A DNA stretch of 64,000 bases from Australimonas brisbanensis (GTDB taxonomy: Bacteria; Chloroflexota; Dehalococcoidia; Lucifugimonadales; Australimonadaceae): positions 94,955 through 158,954 of the forward strand of contig JAYQTA010000005.1 in assembly GCA_038147155.1 (NCBI GenBank), in the 5' to 3' direction. Position numbers and translations under genes: made by a program. Within the stretch, counting starts at the first letter, position 1. Every line of letters begins with the position of its first letter. The notes below the pieces were generated by a model. That model was not told where the DNA came from. It searched no databases and was given only the letters and a program-made list of their open reading frames with translations. Shown here in pieces: positions 35,092 to 43,987 of the stretch.

Positions 35092-36222
35092 ATGCCCAGC
35101 ACCGACGCCGCAGACCTGCCCTACTGGATTGCCCTCTCCCTGGTGGGAGACGTGGGCCCCGCGCGCTTCGGCCTGCTGCTGGAATACTTCGGGTCTGCCC
35201 GCGCCGCCTGGGAGGCCACGGCCCCCGACTGGGAGCAGGCAGGGCTCGACCGGCGCGCCGTCGCCTCCCTATCCGAGGCCCGCAGAGCCCTGGACCCCCA
35301 CGCCGAGGCCGAGCGGGTAGCGCAGGCCGGGCTGGAGGTGCTGCCCTGGGACAGCCCGGACTACCCCACCGGCCTGGGCGGTGTGGAGACGGCCCCGCCT
35401 CTGCTGTACACGCGCGGGGTGCCCACCACGGCGGACGCCTACGCCGTGACCATCGTGGGCACCCGCAAACCCACCACCTATGGGCGCGAGGCCGCCCGGT
35501 ACCTGGCGGGTGAACTGGCGCGCGCCGGGGTTACGGTGGTGAGTGGGCTGGCGCGAGGCATCGACGGTGCGGCCCATCGGGCGGCGCTGGAGGCGGGCGG
35601 GCGCACCATCGCGGTGATGGGCTCGGGGCTGGATGTGGTCTATCCACCGGAGCACCGGGGGCTGGCCGCCGAGATAGCCGCCCACGGCGCGGTGCTCTCC
35701 GAGTTCCCCCTGGGCACCCGGCCGATGCCCGCCCACTTCCCCCGCCGCAACCGCATCCTCTCCGCACTTGGTCTGGCCACGCTGGTGGTGGAGGCGGCTG
35801 AGGGCTCCGGCACCCTCTCCACGGTGCGCTATGCCCTGGAGCAGGGGCGCGACGTGCTGTGCGTGCCGGGATCCATCTTCTCCGAGACCAGCGCCCTGAC
35901 CAACCGGCTGATCGGCGAGGGCGCCAAGCTGGTCTCCACGCCCGAGGACGTGCTGGAGGAGCTGACCCGCACCGCCGCACTGCGCGGGATGGGCCAGCAG
36001 GCAGCCCCACCGGCACCCGCCGCACCCCCAGCCCCCCTGGACGCATCAGAGGAAGAGCGCCGGGTGCTGGAGGTGCTCGGCCCCGAGCCGGTGCACGTGG
36101 ACGAACTGGCGCGTGCGGTGGGCTCACCCGTGGCGCAGGTGGCCGGCACCCTCGCCCTGCTGGAGATGCGCGGACTGGTTCGGGCGGTGGGGACGATGCA
36201 CTACGTGGCGGAGCGGCGCTAG
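35092..36222 (+). CDS. dprA: DNA-processing protein DprA
   Basis: A 376-aa protein that binds incoming single-stranded DNA during natural transformation and loads RecA. The Rossmann-like core carries VTIVGTRKPTTYGREAA and SGLARGIDGAAHRAAL (residues 151-166), followed by the FPRRNRILSALG loop; a C-terminal winged-helix segment is present near residues 315-370. ATG 35092 begins 46 nt after the tRNA-Ser. It is followed 81 bp later by topA, an order common in many bacteria. Other competence genes are not in the window. Confidence 0.93.
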   Translation: MPSTDAADLPYWIALSLVGDVGPARFGLLLEYFGSARAAWEATAPDWEQAGLDRRAVASLSEARRALDPHAEAERVAQAGLEVLPWDSPDYPTGLGGVETAPPLLYTRGVPTTADAYAVTIVGTRKPTTYGREAARYLAGELARAGVTVVSGLARGIDGAAHRAALEAGGRTIAVMGSGLDVVYPPEHRGLAAEIAAHGAVLSEFPLGTRPMPAHFPRRNRILSALGLATLVVEAAEGSGTLSTVRYALEQGRDVLCVPGSIFSETSALTNRLIGEGAKLVSTPEDVLEELTRTAALRGMGQQAAPPAPAAPPAPLDASEEERRVLEVLGPEPVHVDELARAVGSPVAQVAGTLALLEMRGLVRAVGTMHYVAERR

Positions 36223-36265
36223 CCGCTACGGGCATCCCCAACACGCGTCCCGGCGGCCCCAAGCC

Positions 36266-36296
36266 TTGACAATCCCCGCCTCCTGGCCCGTATCGT
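36266..36296 (+). promoter_or_regulatory. Promoter of topA, probably giving a leaderless mRNA
   Basis: TTGACA (36266-36271) and TATCGT (36291-36296) are 19 bp apart. The -10 ends 7 nt before ATG 36304, so the transcript would start at or next to the start codon. Confidence 0.55.
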
Positions 36297-36303
36297 GGAA
36301 AAG

Positions 36304-38544
36304 ATGCCCACCTCAACCAAGACCTCCAAGACCGCCAAGAAGACCACGGCCAAGCGGCCCGCCGCCGCCCGGCGCACCACCCGCGCACCCCGCGAGGATG
36401 GCGCCACAGGGGGTGGCCGAGGCCGCCACCTGGTGGTGGTGGAGTCGCCCGCCAAGGCGACCACCATCGGCCGCATCCTGGGCCGCGACTACACCGTCAA
36501 GGCCTCCATGGGACACGTGCGCGACCTGCCCGAGGGGCAGTTGGGCGTGGACAAGGAGCACTCCTTCACCCCCTCCTACCAGGTGATGAAGGACAAGAAG
36601 ACGGTCATCGCCGACCTGAAGAAGGCCGCCGAGAACGCGGAGGACGTCTACCTGGCCACCGACCCTGACCGCGAGGGCGAGGCCATCTCCTGGCACCTGT
36701 ACGAGGCAGCTGGCTGGAAGTCCAAGCCCGTGCACCGGGTGGTCTTCCACGCCATCACGCCGGAGGCCATCAAGGAAGCCTTCGAGAACCACCGGGACAT
36801 CGACATGCAGCTGGTGAACGCCCAGCAGGCCCGGCGCGTCCTGGACCGGCTGGTGGGGTATGAGCTGAGCCCCCTGCTCTGGCGCAAGGTGCAGCGGGGT
36901 CTGTCGGCCGGGCGCGTGCAGTCCGTGGCCCTGCGCCTGGTGGTGGAGCGCGACCGCGAGATCGACGCCTTCACCCCTCGCGAGTTCTGGAGCATCGAGG
37001 CTGCCCTGAGCGCGCACAACGGATCGTTCGCCGCGGCGCTGCATGGGCGCGACGGCGAGAAGGGCAAGATCGAGATCGGCGATGAGGCCGCTGCCCAGCG
37101 CATCATGGGCGAGCTGGACGGTGGCTCCTACCAGGTGCGCTCGGTCACCCGGCGCGAGGTGAAGCGCCGGCCCGCACCGCCCTTCATCACCTCCACCCTC
37201 CAGCAAGAGGCCTCCCGCCAACTGCGCTTCTCGGCCACCCGCACCATGCAGTTGGCCCAGCAGCTCTACGAGGGCATCGACTTGGGCGGGGCAGATGGGC
37301 CCGTGGGCCTGATCACCTACATGCGTACCGACTCCCCCCAGGTGGCGCCCGAGGCGCTGGCCCAGACACGGGAATTCATCGAACGCACCTTCGGGAAGGA
37401 GTACCTGCCGGCCACGGCGCGGGTGTTCACCTCCAAGTCCAAGGTGGCGCAGGAGGCCCACGAGGCGATCCGCCCCACCTCCACGCCCCGCACGCCGGAG
37501 TCGGTGGCCGCGCACCTCTCGCGGGACCAGTTCCGACTGTACGAGCTGGTGTGGAAGCGCATGGTCTCCTCCCAGATGGCCGACGCCGTCTTGGACGCCA
37601 CCCGTGTGGAGGTCCTCGCCAGCCCCCGCTCCGGTGCGGGCTACCTGTTCCGCACCTCCGGCTCGGTGCTGCGCTTCCCCGGCTTCCGCGCCGTGTACAT
37701 GGAGGCGCAGGACGAGAAGCAGGAGGCGAGCGAGGACGAGGACGAGGAGAAGGAGGGCACCCTGCCCGCCCTGACCAAGGACGAGGCGCTCACCTGCAGC
37801 CGCCTCAGCCCCATCCAGCACTTCACCCAGCCGCCGCCCCGCTACACCGAGGCGTCCATCATCAAGGCGCTGGAGGAGCACGGCATCGGCCGCCCCTCCA
37901 CTTACGCGCCCATCATCTCCACGCTGGTGAGCCGCCAGTACGTGAACCGCGAGCGCGCCGTCCTCACCTCCACCAAACTAGGACAGGTGGTGTGCGACCA
38001 ACTGCTGGCGCACTTCCCGGAGATCATGAACCTGGAGTTCACCGCCCAGCTGGAGGAGCGCCTGGACGAGGTAGCCAACGGCAAGGAGGAGTGGGTGCCG
38101 CTGCTGCGCGGCTTCTACGATCCCTTCGCCAAGGAGCTGGAGGAGGCCCAGGAGAAGATGCCGCGGGTGCGCATCGAGGAGCCCACCGACGAGGTGTGCG
38201 AGGTGTGCGGCCGCCCCATGGTCATCAAGTCCGGCCGGTTCGGCCCGTTCCTCTCCTGCACGGGCTTCCCGGAGTGCAAGACCTCTCGCCCGATCCGCAA
38301 GAAGACGGGGGCCACCTGCCCCGTGGACGGGGGCGAACTGCTGGAGCGCAAGGGGAAGGGCCGCACCTTCTACGGCTGCTCCAACTACCCCGCGTGCAAC
38401 TTCACGGTGAGCTCGCGTCCTCTGCCCGTGGCCTGCCCTGAGTGCGAGGGCCTCCTGGTGAGCGCGGGCCGCAACCGGGCCAAGTGCACCCGGTGCGCCT
38501 ACGTCGGCCCTGTGCCCGAGGAGGAAGCGGCGGGCGCGGTGTAG
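36304..38544 (+). CDS. topA: DNA topoisomerase I
   Basis: A 746-aa type IA topoisomerase that relaxes negative supercoils. A basic Lys/Thr/Ala-rich N-terminal tail (residues 1-40) precedes the Toprim domain, which opens with VVVESPAKA (Glu47). The active-site Tyr is Tyr339 in LITYMRTDS. The C-terminus carries three zinc ribbons: CEVCGRPMVI...CTGFPEC, CPVDGGELLE...CSNYPAC and CPECEGLL...CTRC; the second has only three clear cysteines. An acidic insert EDEDEEKEG lies near residue 480. ATG 36304 suits the leaderless promoter; GTG 36295 overlaps the -10 box and is unlikely. xerC follows after 1 nt. Confidence 0.95.
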   Translation: MPTSTKTSKTAKKTTAKRPAAARRTTRAPREDGATGGGRGRHLVVVESPAKATTIGRILGRDYTVKASMGHVRDLPEGQLGVDKEHSFTPSYQVMKDKKTVIADLKKAAENAEDVYLATDPDREGEAISWHLYEAAGWKSKPVHRVVFHAITPEAIKEAFENHRDIDMQLVNAQQARRVLDRLVGYELSPLLWRKVQRGLSAGRVQSVALRLVVERDREIDAFTPREFWSIEAALSAHNGSFAAALHGRDGEKGKIEIGDEAAAQRIMGELDGGSYQVRSVTRREVKRRPAPPFITSTLQQEASRQLRFSATRTMQLAQQLYEGIDLGGADGPVGLITYMRTDSPQVAPEALAQTREFIERTFGKEYLPATARVFTSKSKVAQEAHEAIRPTSTPRTPESVAAHLSRDQFRLYELVWKRMVSSQMADAVLDATRVEVLASPRSGAGYLFRTSGSVLRFPGFRAVYMEAQDEKQEASEDEDEEKEGTLPALTKDEALTCSRLSPIQHFTQPPPRYTEASIIKALEEHGIGRPSTYAPIISTLVSRQYVNRERAVLTSTKLGQVVCDQLLAHFPEIMNLEFTAQLEERLDEVANGKEEWVPLLRGFYDPFAKELEEAQEKMPRVRIEEPTDEVCEVCGRPMVIKSGRFGPFLSCTGFPECKTSRPIRKKTGATCPVDGGELLERKGKGRTFYGCSNYPACNFTVSSRPLPVACPECEGLLVSAGRNRAKCTRCAYVGPVPEEEAAGAV

Positions 38545-38545
38545 C

Positions 38546-39619
38546 GTGCAGACGCCCTCCCCGCTGCTGCGGGCCTACCGCGAGCACCTGGAGAGCGCGC
38601 GCGCCCTCTCCCCCGCCACGGTGCGCAACTACCTGGGGGATGTCGGCCCCTTCGTCGAGTACCTGGCGGCCCAGGGCATCGCCCTGGGGGACGATGCCGG
38701 GCCCCTGCGTGCCTTCATCGAGCGCGAGGGGCCGGGGCGCGTGGCAGGGGTGGCGCGTGACCTGGTGCGCGATTACGTGGCCTGGCTGCTGGAGCAGCGC
38801 ACCCTCTCGGCGGGCAGGCGCGCCGGGCAGGCGGGGCACGCACGCGGGTCGGTGGTGCGCTCACTGGCCGCGCTGCGCTCGTTCGCCCGCTACCTGGTCG
38901 GCAGCGGCCAGCTGCCCGACGCCCCCCTCTGGGCCGCGCGCTCACGGTTGATGCGCCGCTACACCCCCCGCACCGCGCGTCGCCTGCCCGACGTGCTCTC
39001 CACGGCGGAGGCCGGGCGGCTGGTGGAGGCGCCCGCGCCGCCCGCCGAGGCCGACGCCCACGCCAGCGCGCTGGCGCTGCGGGACGCGGCGCTGCTGGAG
39101 CTGCTCTACTCGGCCGGGCTGCGCGTGTCCGAGGCCACGGGGCTGGACCTGGCCTCGCTGCGGCTGGAGGAGGGGGCCGTGCGGGTGCTGGGCAAGGGCG
39201 CCAAGGAACGCCAGGCACTGGTGGGAGCGCCCGCCGTCGAACGCCTGCGCGCCTATCTCGCCACCGGACGCCCGGTGCTGGTCACCGCACGCTCCGGGCA
39301 GGCCGTGTTCGTGGGTGAGCGGGGTGGACGCCTCGGCCCACGGGCCGTGCAGGCGATGGTGCGCCGGTACGCAGCGGCGGCGGGGCTGCGGGAGGACATC
39401 CATCCCCACACGCTGCGCCACTCTTTCGCCACCCACCTGCTGGACGGCGGTGCGGACCTGCGGGTGGTACAGGAGTTGCTGGGCCATTCCTCGCCCACCG
39501 CCACGCAGGTGTACACTCATGTGAGTCAGCAGGAGGCGCGCCGCACGTATCTGGCGGCCCATCCGCTGGCGCGCGGGGACGCCCCCGCCGACTCTCCCGA
39601 ACCCCTGGAGGATGCATGA
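38546..39619 (+). CDS. xerC: Tyrosine recombinase XerC/XerD
   Basis: A 357-aa site-specific recombinase that resolves chromosome dimers. The N-terminal SAM-like domain (ALSPATVRNYLGDVGPF) binds the core site. The catalytic domain has Arg in SAGLRVSEATGL, Lys in GKGAKERQ, HTLRHSFATHLL, GHSSPTATQ and the nucleophile Tyr in VYTHVS. The GTG start lies 1 nt after the topA stop and its own stop overlaps aroQ by 4 nt, so topA-xerC-aroQ are translationally coupled. A segment QRTLSAGRRAGQAGHARGS between the domains looks like a lineage insert. XerC rather than XerD is chosen from the topA neighbourhood. Confidence 0.9.
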   Translation: MQTPSPLLRAYREHLESARALSPATVRNYLGDVGPFVEYLAAQGIALGDDAGPLRAFIEREGPGRVAGVARDLVRDYVAWLLEQRTLSAGRRAGQAGHARGSVVRSLAALRSFARYLVGSGQLPDAPLWAARSRLMRRYTPRTARRLPDVLSTAEAGRLVEAPAPPAEADAHASALALRDAALLELLYSAGLRVSEATGLDLASLRLEEGAVRVLGKGAKERQALVGAPAVERLRAYLATGRPVLVTARSGQAVFVGERGGRLGPRAVQAMVRRYAAAAGLREDIHPHTLRHSFATHLLDGGADLRVVQELLGHSSPTATQVYTHVSQQEARRTYLAAHPLARGDAPADSPEPLEDA

Positions 39620-40053
39620 GGATCCTGGTCGTCAACGGCCCCAACCTGAACCTGCTGGGCCGGCGCGAACCGGACATCTACGGCACCACCACCCTTGCCG
39701 ACGTGGAGAAGGCCGTGCGCCACCGCGCCGGTGAGTTGGGCGTGGACGTGGCGTTCTTCCAGTCGAACGCCGAGGGGGCACTCATCGACCACCTGCAGGC
39801 CGAGGGGTTCGGCGCCGACGGCATCATCCTCAACGCTGGTGGCCTCACCCACACCTCCATCGCCCTGCGCGATTGCCTCGCGGCCCTGCCCGCCCCCGTG
39901 GTGGAGGTGCACGTGTCCAACATCCACGCACGCGAGCCCTTCCGGCACACCTCCCTAACCGGCGCGGTGGCCGTAGGCGTCATCACGGGGCTGGGGCTGC
40001 GCGGCTACCTGCTGGCGCTGGAGTACCTGGCCACCGAGGCGCGCGGGGCGTGA
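39616..40053 (+). CDS. aroQ: 3-dehydroquinate dehydratase, type II
   Basis: A 145-aa shikimate-pathway enzyme converting 3-dehydroquinate to 3-dehydroshikimate. The N-terminal VVNGPNLNLLGRREPDIYG contains the flexible-loop Arg and the catalytic Tyr (Tyr22); QSNAEGALIDHLQ, ILNAGGLTHTSIALRD and EVHVSNIHAREPFRHTS carry the substrate-binding Asn and His residues. Full length. Overlaps xerC upstream (ATGA) and the peptidase downstream (GTGA), each by 4 nt. Confidence 0.96.
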   Translation: MRILVVNGPNLNLLGRREPDIYGTTTLADVEKAVRHRAGELGVDVAFFQSNAEGALIDHLQAEGFGADGIILNAGGLTHTSIALRDCLAALPAPVVEVHVSNIHAREPFRHTSLTGAVAVGVITGLGLRGYLLALEYLATEARGA

Positions 40054-41156
40054 GTACCACCGCCGTCGCCACCAAGGCCGGACGCATCGCCCGTTTGCGC
40101 GCCGCCATGGCTTCGCAGGGGTTGGATGCGGTACTCATCACCTCGCCGGAGAACCGGGCCTACTACTCCGGCTTCCGGGGCTCCGCCGGTGCGCTGCTCA
40201 TCAGCGCCTCGGACGCGGTGCTGGCGACGGACTTCCGCTACACCGAGCAGGCCGGGGCGCAGGCCCCGGATTACCGGGTGGAGGAGATGCGCTCCGGCCG
40301 CGACTGGCTCAAGGACGTGTTGAGTGCGTGGAGCGGCGTGCGGCGAATCGGCTTCGAGGACGGCGACGTCTCGGTGGCGAGCCACACGCGCTTCCTCAAG
40401 CGGCTGAAGGACCTTAACCCGGCCCCGGAGCTTGCGCCCATCGGCCAGATGGCCTCCAACCTGCGCGCGGTGAAGGAGCCGGGAGAGCTGGAGGTCATCC
40501 AGCGCGCCATCGACCTGGCGGATGGAGCCATGGAGAGCGTGGCCGCCACGCTGCGCCCCGGCATGACCGAGCGCCAGGTGGCCTGGGCCATGGAGGTGAC
40601 GATGCGCGAGGCGGGGGCAGACGCCCTCTCCTTCGAGACCATCGTCGCCGCGGGCTCCAACGGCGCTCGGGCGCATCACCACCCCACCGACCGACCCCTG
40701 GCCGCTGGCGAAGGCGTCATCATCGACATGGGCGCCCTCTACGACGGCTATTGCTCAGACATCACGCGCACCTTCGTGCTGGGCAAGCCCGACGCACGGT
40801 TCAAGGCCATCTACGACACGGTGCTGGCCGCCCAGGAGACGGCGGAGGCCACAGCCGTGGCGGGCATGGCGGGCAAGGAGATCGACAACCTGGCGCGCCA
40901 GGTCATCGAGCAGGCGGGCTACGGCGAGGCCTTCGGCCATTCCCTGGGTCACGGGATCGGCGTTGCCGTCCATGAGCTGCCGGGTGTGGGCCCCAACTCA
41001 GAGGAGCCGGTGACCGACGGCATGGTCTTCTCCGTGGAGCCGGGCATCTACCTGACCGGCTGGGGCGGCGTGCGCATCGAGGACCTGGTGGTAATGGAGA
41101 ACGGGCGCCCCCGCGTGCTCACCCACGCCCACAAGCGCGGCATCATCGAGATCTGA
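40050..41156 (+). CDS. M24-family metallopeptidase, Xaa-Pro dipeptidase/aminopeptidase type
   Basis: A 368-aa creatinase-like N-terminal domain plus pita-bread catalytic domain, cleaving peptides with proline in the second position. Metal ligands are visible as Asp in IIDMGALYDGYCSDITRTF (two Asp), His in GHSLGHGIG, Glu in SVEPGIYL and Glu in GVRIEDLVV. The GTG start overlaps the aroQ stop by 4 nt. It precedes efp, the usual order in Firmicutes and Chloroflexota. PepP or PepQ cannot be told apart here. Confidence 0.93.
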   Translation: MSTTAVATKAGRIARLRAAMASQGLDAVLITSPENRAYYSGFRGSAGALLISASDAVLATDFRYTEQAGAQAPDYRVEEMRSGRDWLKDVLSAWSGVRRIGFEDGDVSVASHTRFLKRLKDLNPAPELAPIGQMASNLRAVKEPGELEVIQRAIDLADGAMESVAATLRPGMTERQVAWAMEVTMREAGADALSFETIVAAGSNGARAHHHPTDRPLAAGEGVIIDMGALYDGYCSDITRTFVLGKPDARFKAIYDTVLAAQETAEATAVAGMAGKEIDNLARQVIEQAGYGEAFGHSLGHGIGVAVHELPGVGPNSEEPVTDGMVFSVEPGIYLTGWGGVRIEDLVVMENGRPRVLTHAHKRGIIEI

Positions 41157-41178
41157 GGCCCGCGCGCCCCCCGTTTAC

Positions 41179-41187
41179 TGCTAGCAT
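41179..41187 (+). promoter_or_regulatory. Extended -10 element upstream of efp
   Basis: TGCTAGCAT, identical to the element before the carboxylase gene at 723-731, lies 49 nt before efp. No clear -35 is seen, as is common for extended -10 promoters. Confidence 0.4.
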
Positions 41188-41236
41188 AGGAGGCCCGTCC
41201 CCGTGGCGGGCAGTTCGTGGCAAGGAGAACCCGGCG

Positions 41237-41806
41237 ATGGTGATGGAGTTCGGCGACCTGCGGCGCGGCGCCACCGTTGAGCTGGAGGGCGTCCCCTACA
41301 AGATTGAGGAGTACTACCAGCAGAAGATGCAGCAGCGCGCGCCGGTGTACCACATCAAGATGCGCAACCTGCTCACCGGCCAGCTCATCGACAAGTCGTA
41401 CTCCGGCTACGGCCTCAAGCTCACGCGCGCCCCCGTGGTGAACCAGGACTGCACCTTCCTGTACGAGGCGGACGGGGTCTACACCTTCATGGATGCCTCC
41501 ACCTACGACCAGTACGAACTGGGCCTCGACGTGGTGGGGGATGCGGCCAAGTACCTAGTGGACCAGACCGAGTGCCAGGTGGTCTTCTTCCGCGACAAGG
41601 CCATCGCCGTTGAACTGCCCACCTCCGTGGACCTGGAGGTGACCGACACCCCGCCCGGCTACAAGGGCGACACCGCCTCCGGCTCGGGCAAGCCCGCCAC
41701 CCTCTCCACCGGCATCACGGTGAACGTGCCCATGTTCATCAACATCGGCGATGTGGTGCGCGTGGACACCCGCACCGCCACCTACATCACCCGGGTCAAC
41801 GAGTAG
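41237..41806 (+). CDS. efp: Translation elongation factor P
   Basis: A 189-aa three-domain protein that rescues ribosomes stalled at proline runs. Domain I starts MVMEFGDLRRGATVELEG, and domain III ends in VNVPMFINIGDVVRVDTRTATYITRV, the EF-P signature region. The loop that inserts next to the peptidyl-tRNA is KMQQRAP (residues 30-36). In the common PGKG loop the modified Lys34 sits at the tip; ungapped alignment puts Gln33 there, with Arg34 next to it. No modification enzyme gene is nearby. ATG 41237 follows AAGGAG by about 10 nt; ATG 41243 is an alternative. Confidence 0.95.
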   Translation: MVMEFGDLRRGATVELEGVPYKIEEYYQQKMQQRAPVYHIKMRNLLTGQLIDKSYSGYGLKLTRAPVVNQDCTFLYEADGVYTFMDASTYDQYELGLDVVGDAAKYLVDQTECQVVFFRDKAIAVELPTSVDLEVTDTPPGYKGDTASGSGKPATLSTGITVNVPMFINIGDVVRVDTRTATYITRVNE

Positions 41807-41817
41807 CGCGGGACGGC

Positions 41818-43035
41818 GTGGACCTCTTCTCCGTCTCCGCACTGGCGAGCGCCGTCAAGGCGGCACTGGAGCGCGATCCGGCGCTGCGTGACGTGTGGGT
41901 GACGGGGGAGGTCTCCTCCCTCTCCACCTCGGCGGCGGGCCACCGCTACTTCACGATCAAGGATGCTGATGCAGGCCTGCGCGCCGTGCTGTTCCGTGGT
42001 GGGGCCGGGGCCGAGCACGTGGCGAACGGGGCTCAGGTGAATGTCCACGGGCGAGTGAGTTTCTACACCGTCCGCGGCGATACCCAGCTGTACGTGGACG
42101 CGGTGGTGCCCGCGGGTATGGGAGTGCTGGCCGCCGAGTTCGAGCGCCTGCGCGCCAAGTTGGAGGCCGAAGGCCTCTTCGCCCCCTCCCGCAAGCGCCC
42201 CCTGCCCTCCTTCCCCCAGCGCATCGGGGTAGTGACCTCGGAGCACGGTGCGGTGATCCACGACATCATCAACGTGCTCACCGCGCGCTACCCGCTGACC
42301 GAGGTGGTGCTCTGCCCCGCCTCCGTGCAGGGCGAGGGCGCGGCCGAAGAGATCGCCGATGCCATCGCCACGCTCAACGCACGCGATGACGTGGACGTGC
42401 TCATCGTGGGCCGAGGCGGCGGCTCCATGGAGGACCTGTGGTCTTTCAACACCGAGGTGGTGGCCCGGGCGATCCACGGTTCGCGCATCCCGGTGATCAG
42501 CGCCGTGGGCCATGAGTCCGATGTGACCATCGCCGATTTCGTGGCGGACCTGCGCGCCCCCACGCCCTCGGCGGCAGCCGCTGCGGCCACGCCCGACGTG
42601 CGCGCCCTGGCCGCCGACATCCGCGCCCAGGCCCAGCGCGCCTACGCCGCCAGCGCCAACGCCCTGGCCCAGCGCGCGCGGGCCGTGGAGACGCAGGTGG
42701 CCCACCTGGGCCGGTACCTGCCCGACCCCGCCATCGCCCGCCAACGGGTGGACGATGTGCTGGAGCGCGGTCGTGCGGCCCTCTCCGCCATGCTGCGCCT
42801 GCGCCGCGAGCAGACCTCGGGCGCGGCGGCCCAGCTCACGGCGCTGAACCCCCGGGCGGTGCTGGAGCGCGGCTTCGCCGCCCTCACCGACCCCGCCACC
42901 GGGGCGGCCATCACCTCCGTCCGCGGGGTGGATGCGGGTACACTGGTGCGTGCATCGGTGCGCGACGGACACCTGGACGCCCGCATCGAGCGCACCGTCC
43001 CCATCAGCACCGAGCAGGAGGGCACCGATGGCTGA
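41818..43035 (+). CDS. xseA: Exodeoxyribonuclease VII large subunit
   Basis: A 405-aa nuclease subunit degrading single-stranded DNA. The N-terminal OB-fold has DVWVTGEVSSLS and GHRYFTIKDADAGLRAVLF; the catalytic core contains PSFPQRIGVVTSEHGAVIHDI, VGRGGGSMEDLWSFN and SAVGHESDVTIADFVAD. The C-terminal coiled coil is shorter than in E. coli. GTG 41818 starts 11 nt after efp. It overlaps xseB by 8 nt. Confidence 0.94.
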   Translation: MDLFSVSALASAVKAALERDPALRDVWVTGEVSSLSTSAAGHRYFTIKDADAGLRAVLFRGGAGAEHVANGAQVNVHGRVSFYTVRGDTQLYVDAVVPAGMGVLAAEFERLRAKLEAEGLFAPSRKRPLPSFPQRIGVVTSEHGAVIHDIINVLTARYPLTEVVLCPASVQGEGAAEEIADAIATLNARDDVDVLIVGRGGGSMEDLWSFNTEVVARAIHGSRIPVISAVGHESDVTIADFVADLRAPTPSAAAAAATPDVRALAADIRAQAQRAYAASANALAQRARAVETQVAHLGRYLPDPAIARQRVDDVLERGRAALSAMLRLRREQTSGAAAQLTALNPRAVLERGFAALTDPATGAAITSVRGVDAGTLVRASVRDGHLDARIERTVPISTEQEGTDG

Positions 43036-43318
43036 GCGCAAACCCGCACCCAAGGGCGGCGAGGAGCAGCCCTCCTTCGAGGAGGCCTATACCGAGTTGC
43101 GCGCCACGGTGGAGCGGCTGGAGGCAGGGAACCTGCCCCTGGAGGAGGCCACACGCCTGTTCGAGGAGGGGATGCGCCTGGCCCGCTCGTGCAACGAACT
43201 GCTCTCCGCCGCTGAACTGCGCATCTCCAAGCTCCAGCGCTCCTTCGGCGAGCAAATGTCCATGATGGGCGGCCCGCAGGCCCCTGAGCCCGACGATATC
43301 GATGGGGAGGAGGCTTAG
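43028..43318 (+). CDS. xseB: Exodeoxyribonuclease VII small subunit
   Basis: A 96-aa helical protein that binds the coiled-coil of XseA. The family core SFEEAYTELRATVERLEAGNLPLEEATRLFEEGMRLARSC is present as a recognisable whole between residues 14 and 57. ATG 43028 overlaps the end of xseA; the C-terminal tail is acidic. The PHP gene starts directly at the next base. Confidence 0.93.
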   Translation: MAERKPAPKGGEEQPSFEEAYTELRATVERLEAGNLPLEEATRLFEEGMRLARSCNELLSAAELRISKLQRSFGEQMSMMGGPQAPEPDDIDGEEA

Positions 43319-43987
43319 GTGGCCGGTCTGCTCCGGGGTGACTTCCACATGCACACCCACCACTCCTTCGACTGCCTGGTGAGCCCCCAGGCGCTGGTGC
43401 GGCGCGCCCAGGCGGTGGGCCTCACCTGCATCGCCGTCACCGACCACAACCAGCTGGCCGGGGCGCAGGAGGTGGCAGCCCTCGCCCCCTTCAGGGTGAT
43501 TCCCGGTGAGGAGGTGATGTCCACCGCGGGCGAGATCACCGGGCTGTTCCTGCATGAGCGGGTGGAGCCGGGCATGGGCCCCGTGGAGACGGCCCGGGCC
43601 ATCAAGGCGCAGGGCGCGCTGGTGTCCATCCCGCACCCCTTCACCGGCTACGGGCGCTCGGCGCTGGATCGGGCCACGGCGCAGGAGCTGCTTCCCTACG
43701 TGGACCTGATGGAGGCGTTCAACGCCCGCACCATGAAGGGGGCGGACAACACCGCCGCCGCCGAGTTCGCGCAAGCCCACCACCTGCCGGTGACCGCCGT
43801 CTCCGACGCGCACACCACCGGGGAGCTGGGCCGCACCTACACCGAGTTCCCCGACTTCGACGGCACGCCCGCCGGGTTCCTGGCAGCGCTGGCCGAGGCA
43901 CGGCTGGTGTGCCGGCCCGCCGGGGCAACGGTGCACCTGTGGAGCACCCTCAACAAGCTGATCCGGCCCTTCAAGCGGCTGCCGTGA
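43319..43987 (+). CDS. PHP-domain metal-dependent phosphoesterase
   Basis: A 222-aa polymerase-and-histidinol-phosphatase fold. Metal motifs are DFHMHTHHS (His10, His12), VTDHN, the Glu in PGEEVMST, SIPHPF and VSDAH. Members include the TrpH-type 5'-3' exonuclease and various phosphoesterases. The GTG start abuts the xseB stop and its end overlaps the following formyltransferase-like gene by 4 nt, so it is part of the same transcript. Biological substrate not known; a nucleic-acid clean-up role would fit its xseAB neighbours. Confidence 0.88.
   Translation: MAGLLRGDFHMHTHHSFDCLVSPQALVRRAQAVGLTCIAVTDHNQLAGAQEVAALAPFRVIPGEEVMSTAGEITGLFLHERVEPGMGPVETARAIKAQGALVSIPHPFTGYGRSALDRATAQELLPYVDLMEAFNARTMKGADNTAAAEFAQAHHLPVTAVSDAHTTGELGRTYTEFPDFDGTPAGFLAALAEARLVCRPAGATVHLWSTLNKLIRPFKRLP

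Noticed and set aside
38546..39619. The tyrosine recombinase as an integrase marking a mobile element
   Set aside because: It is coupled to topA and aroQ in a housekeeping operon and has XerC-type length; no attachment repeats or phage genes surround it.
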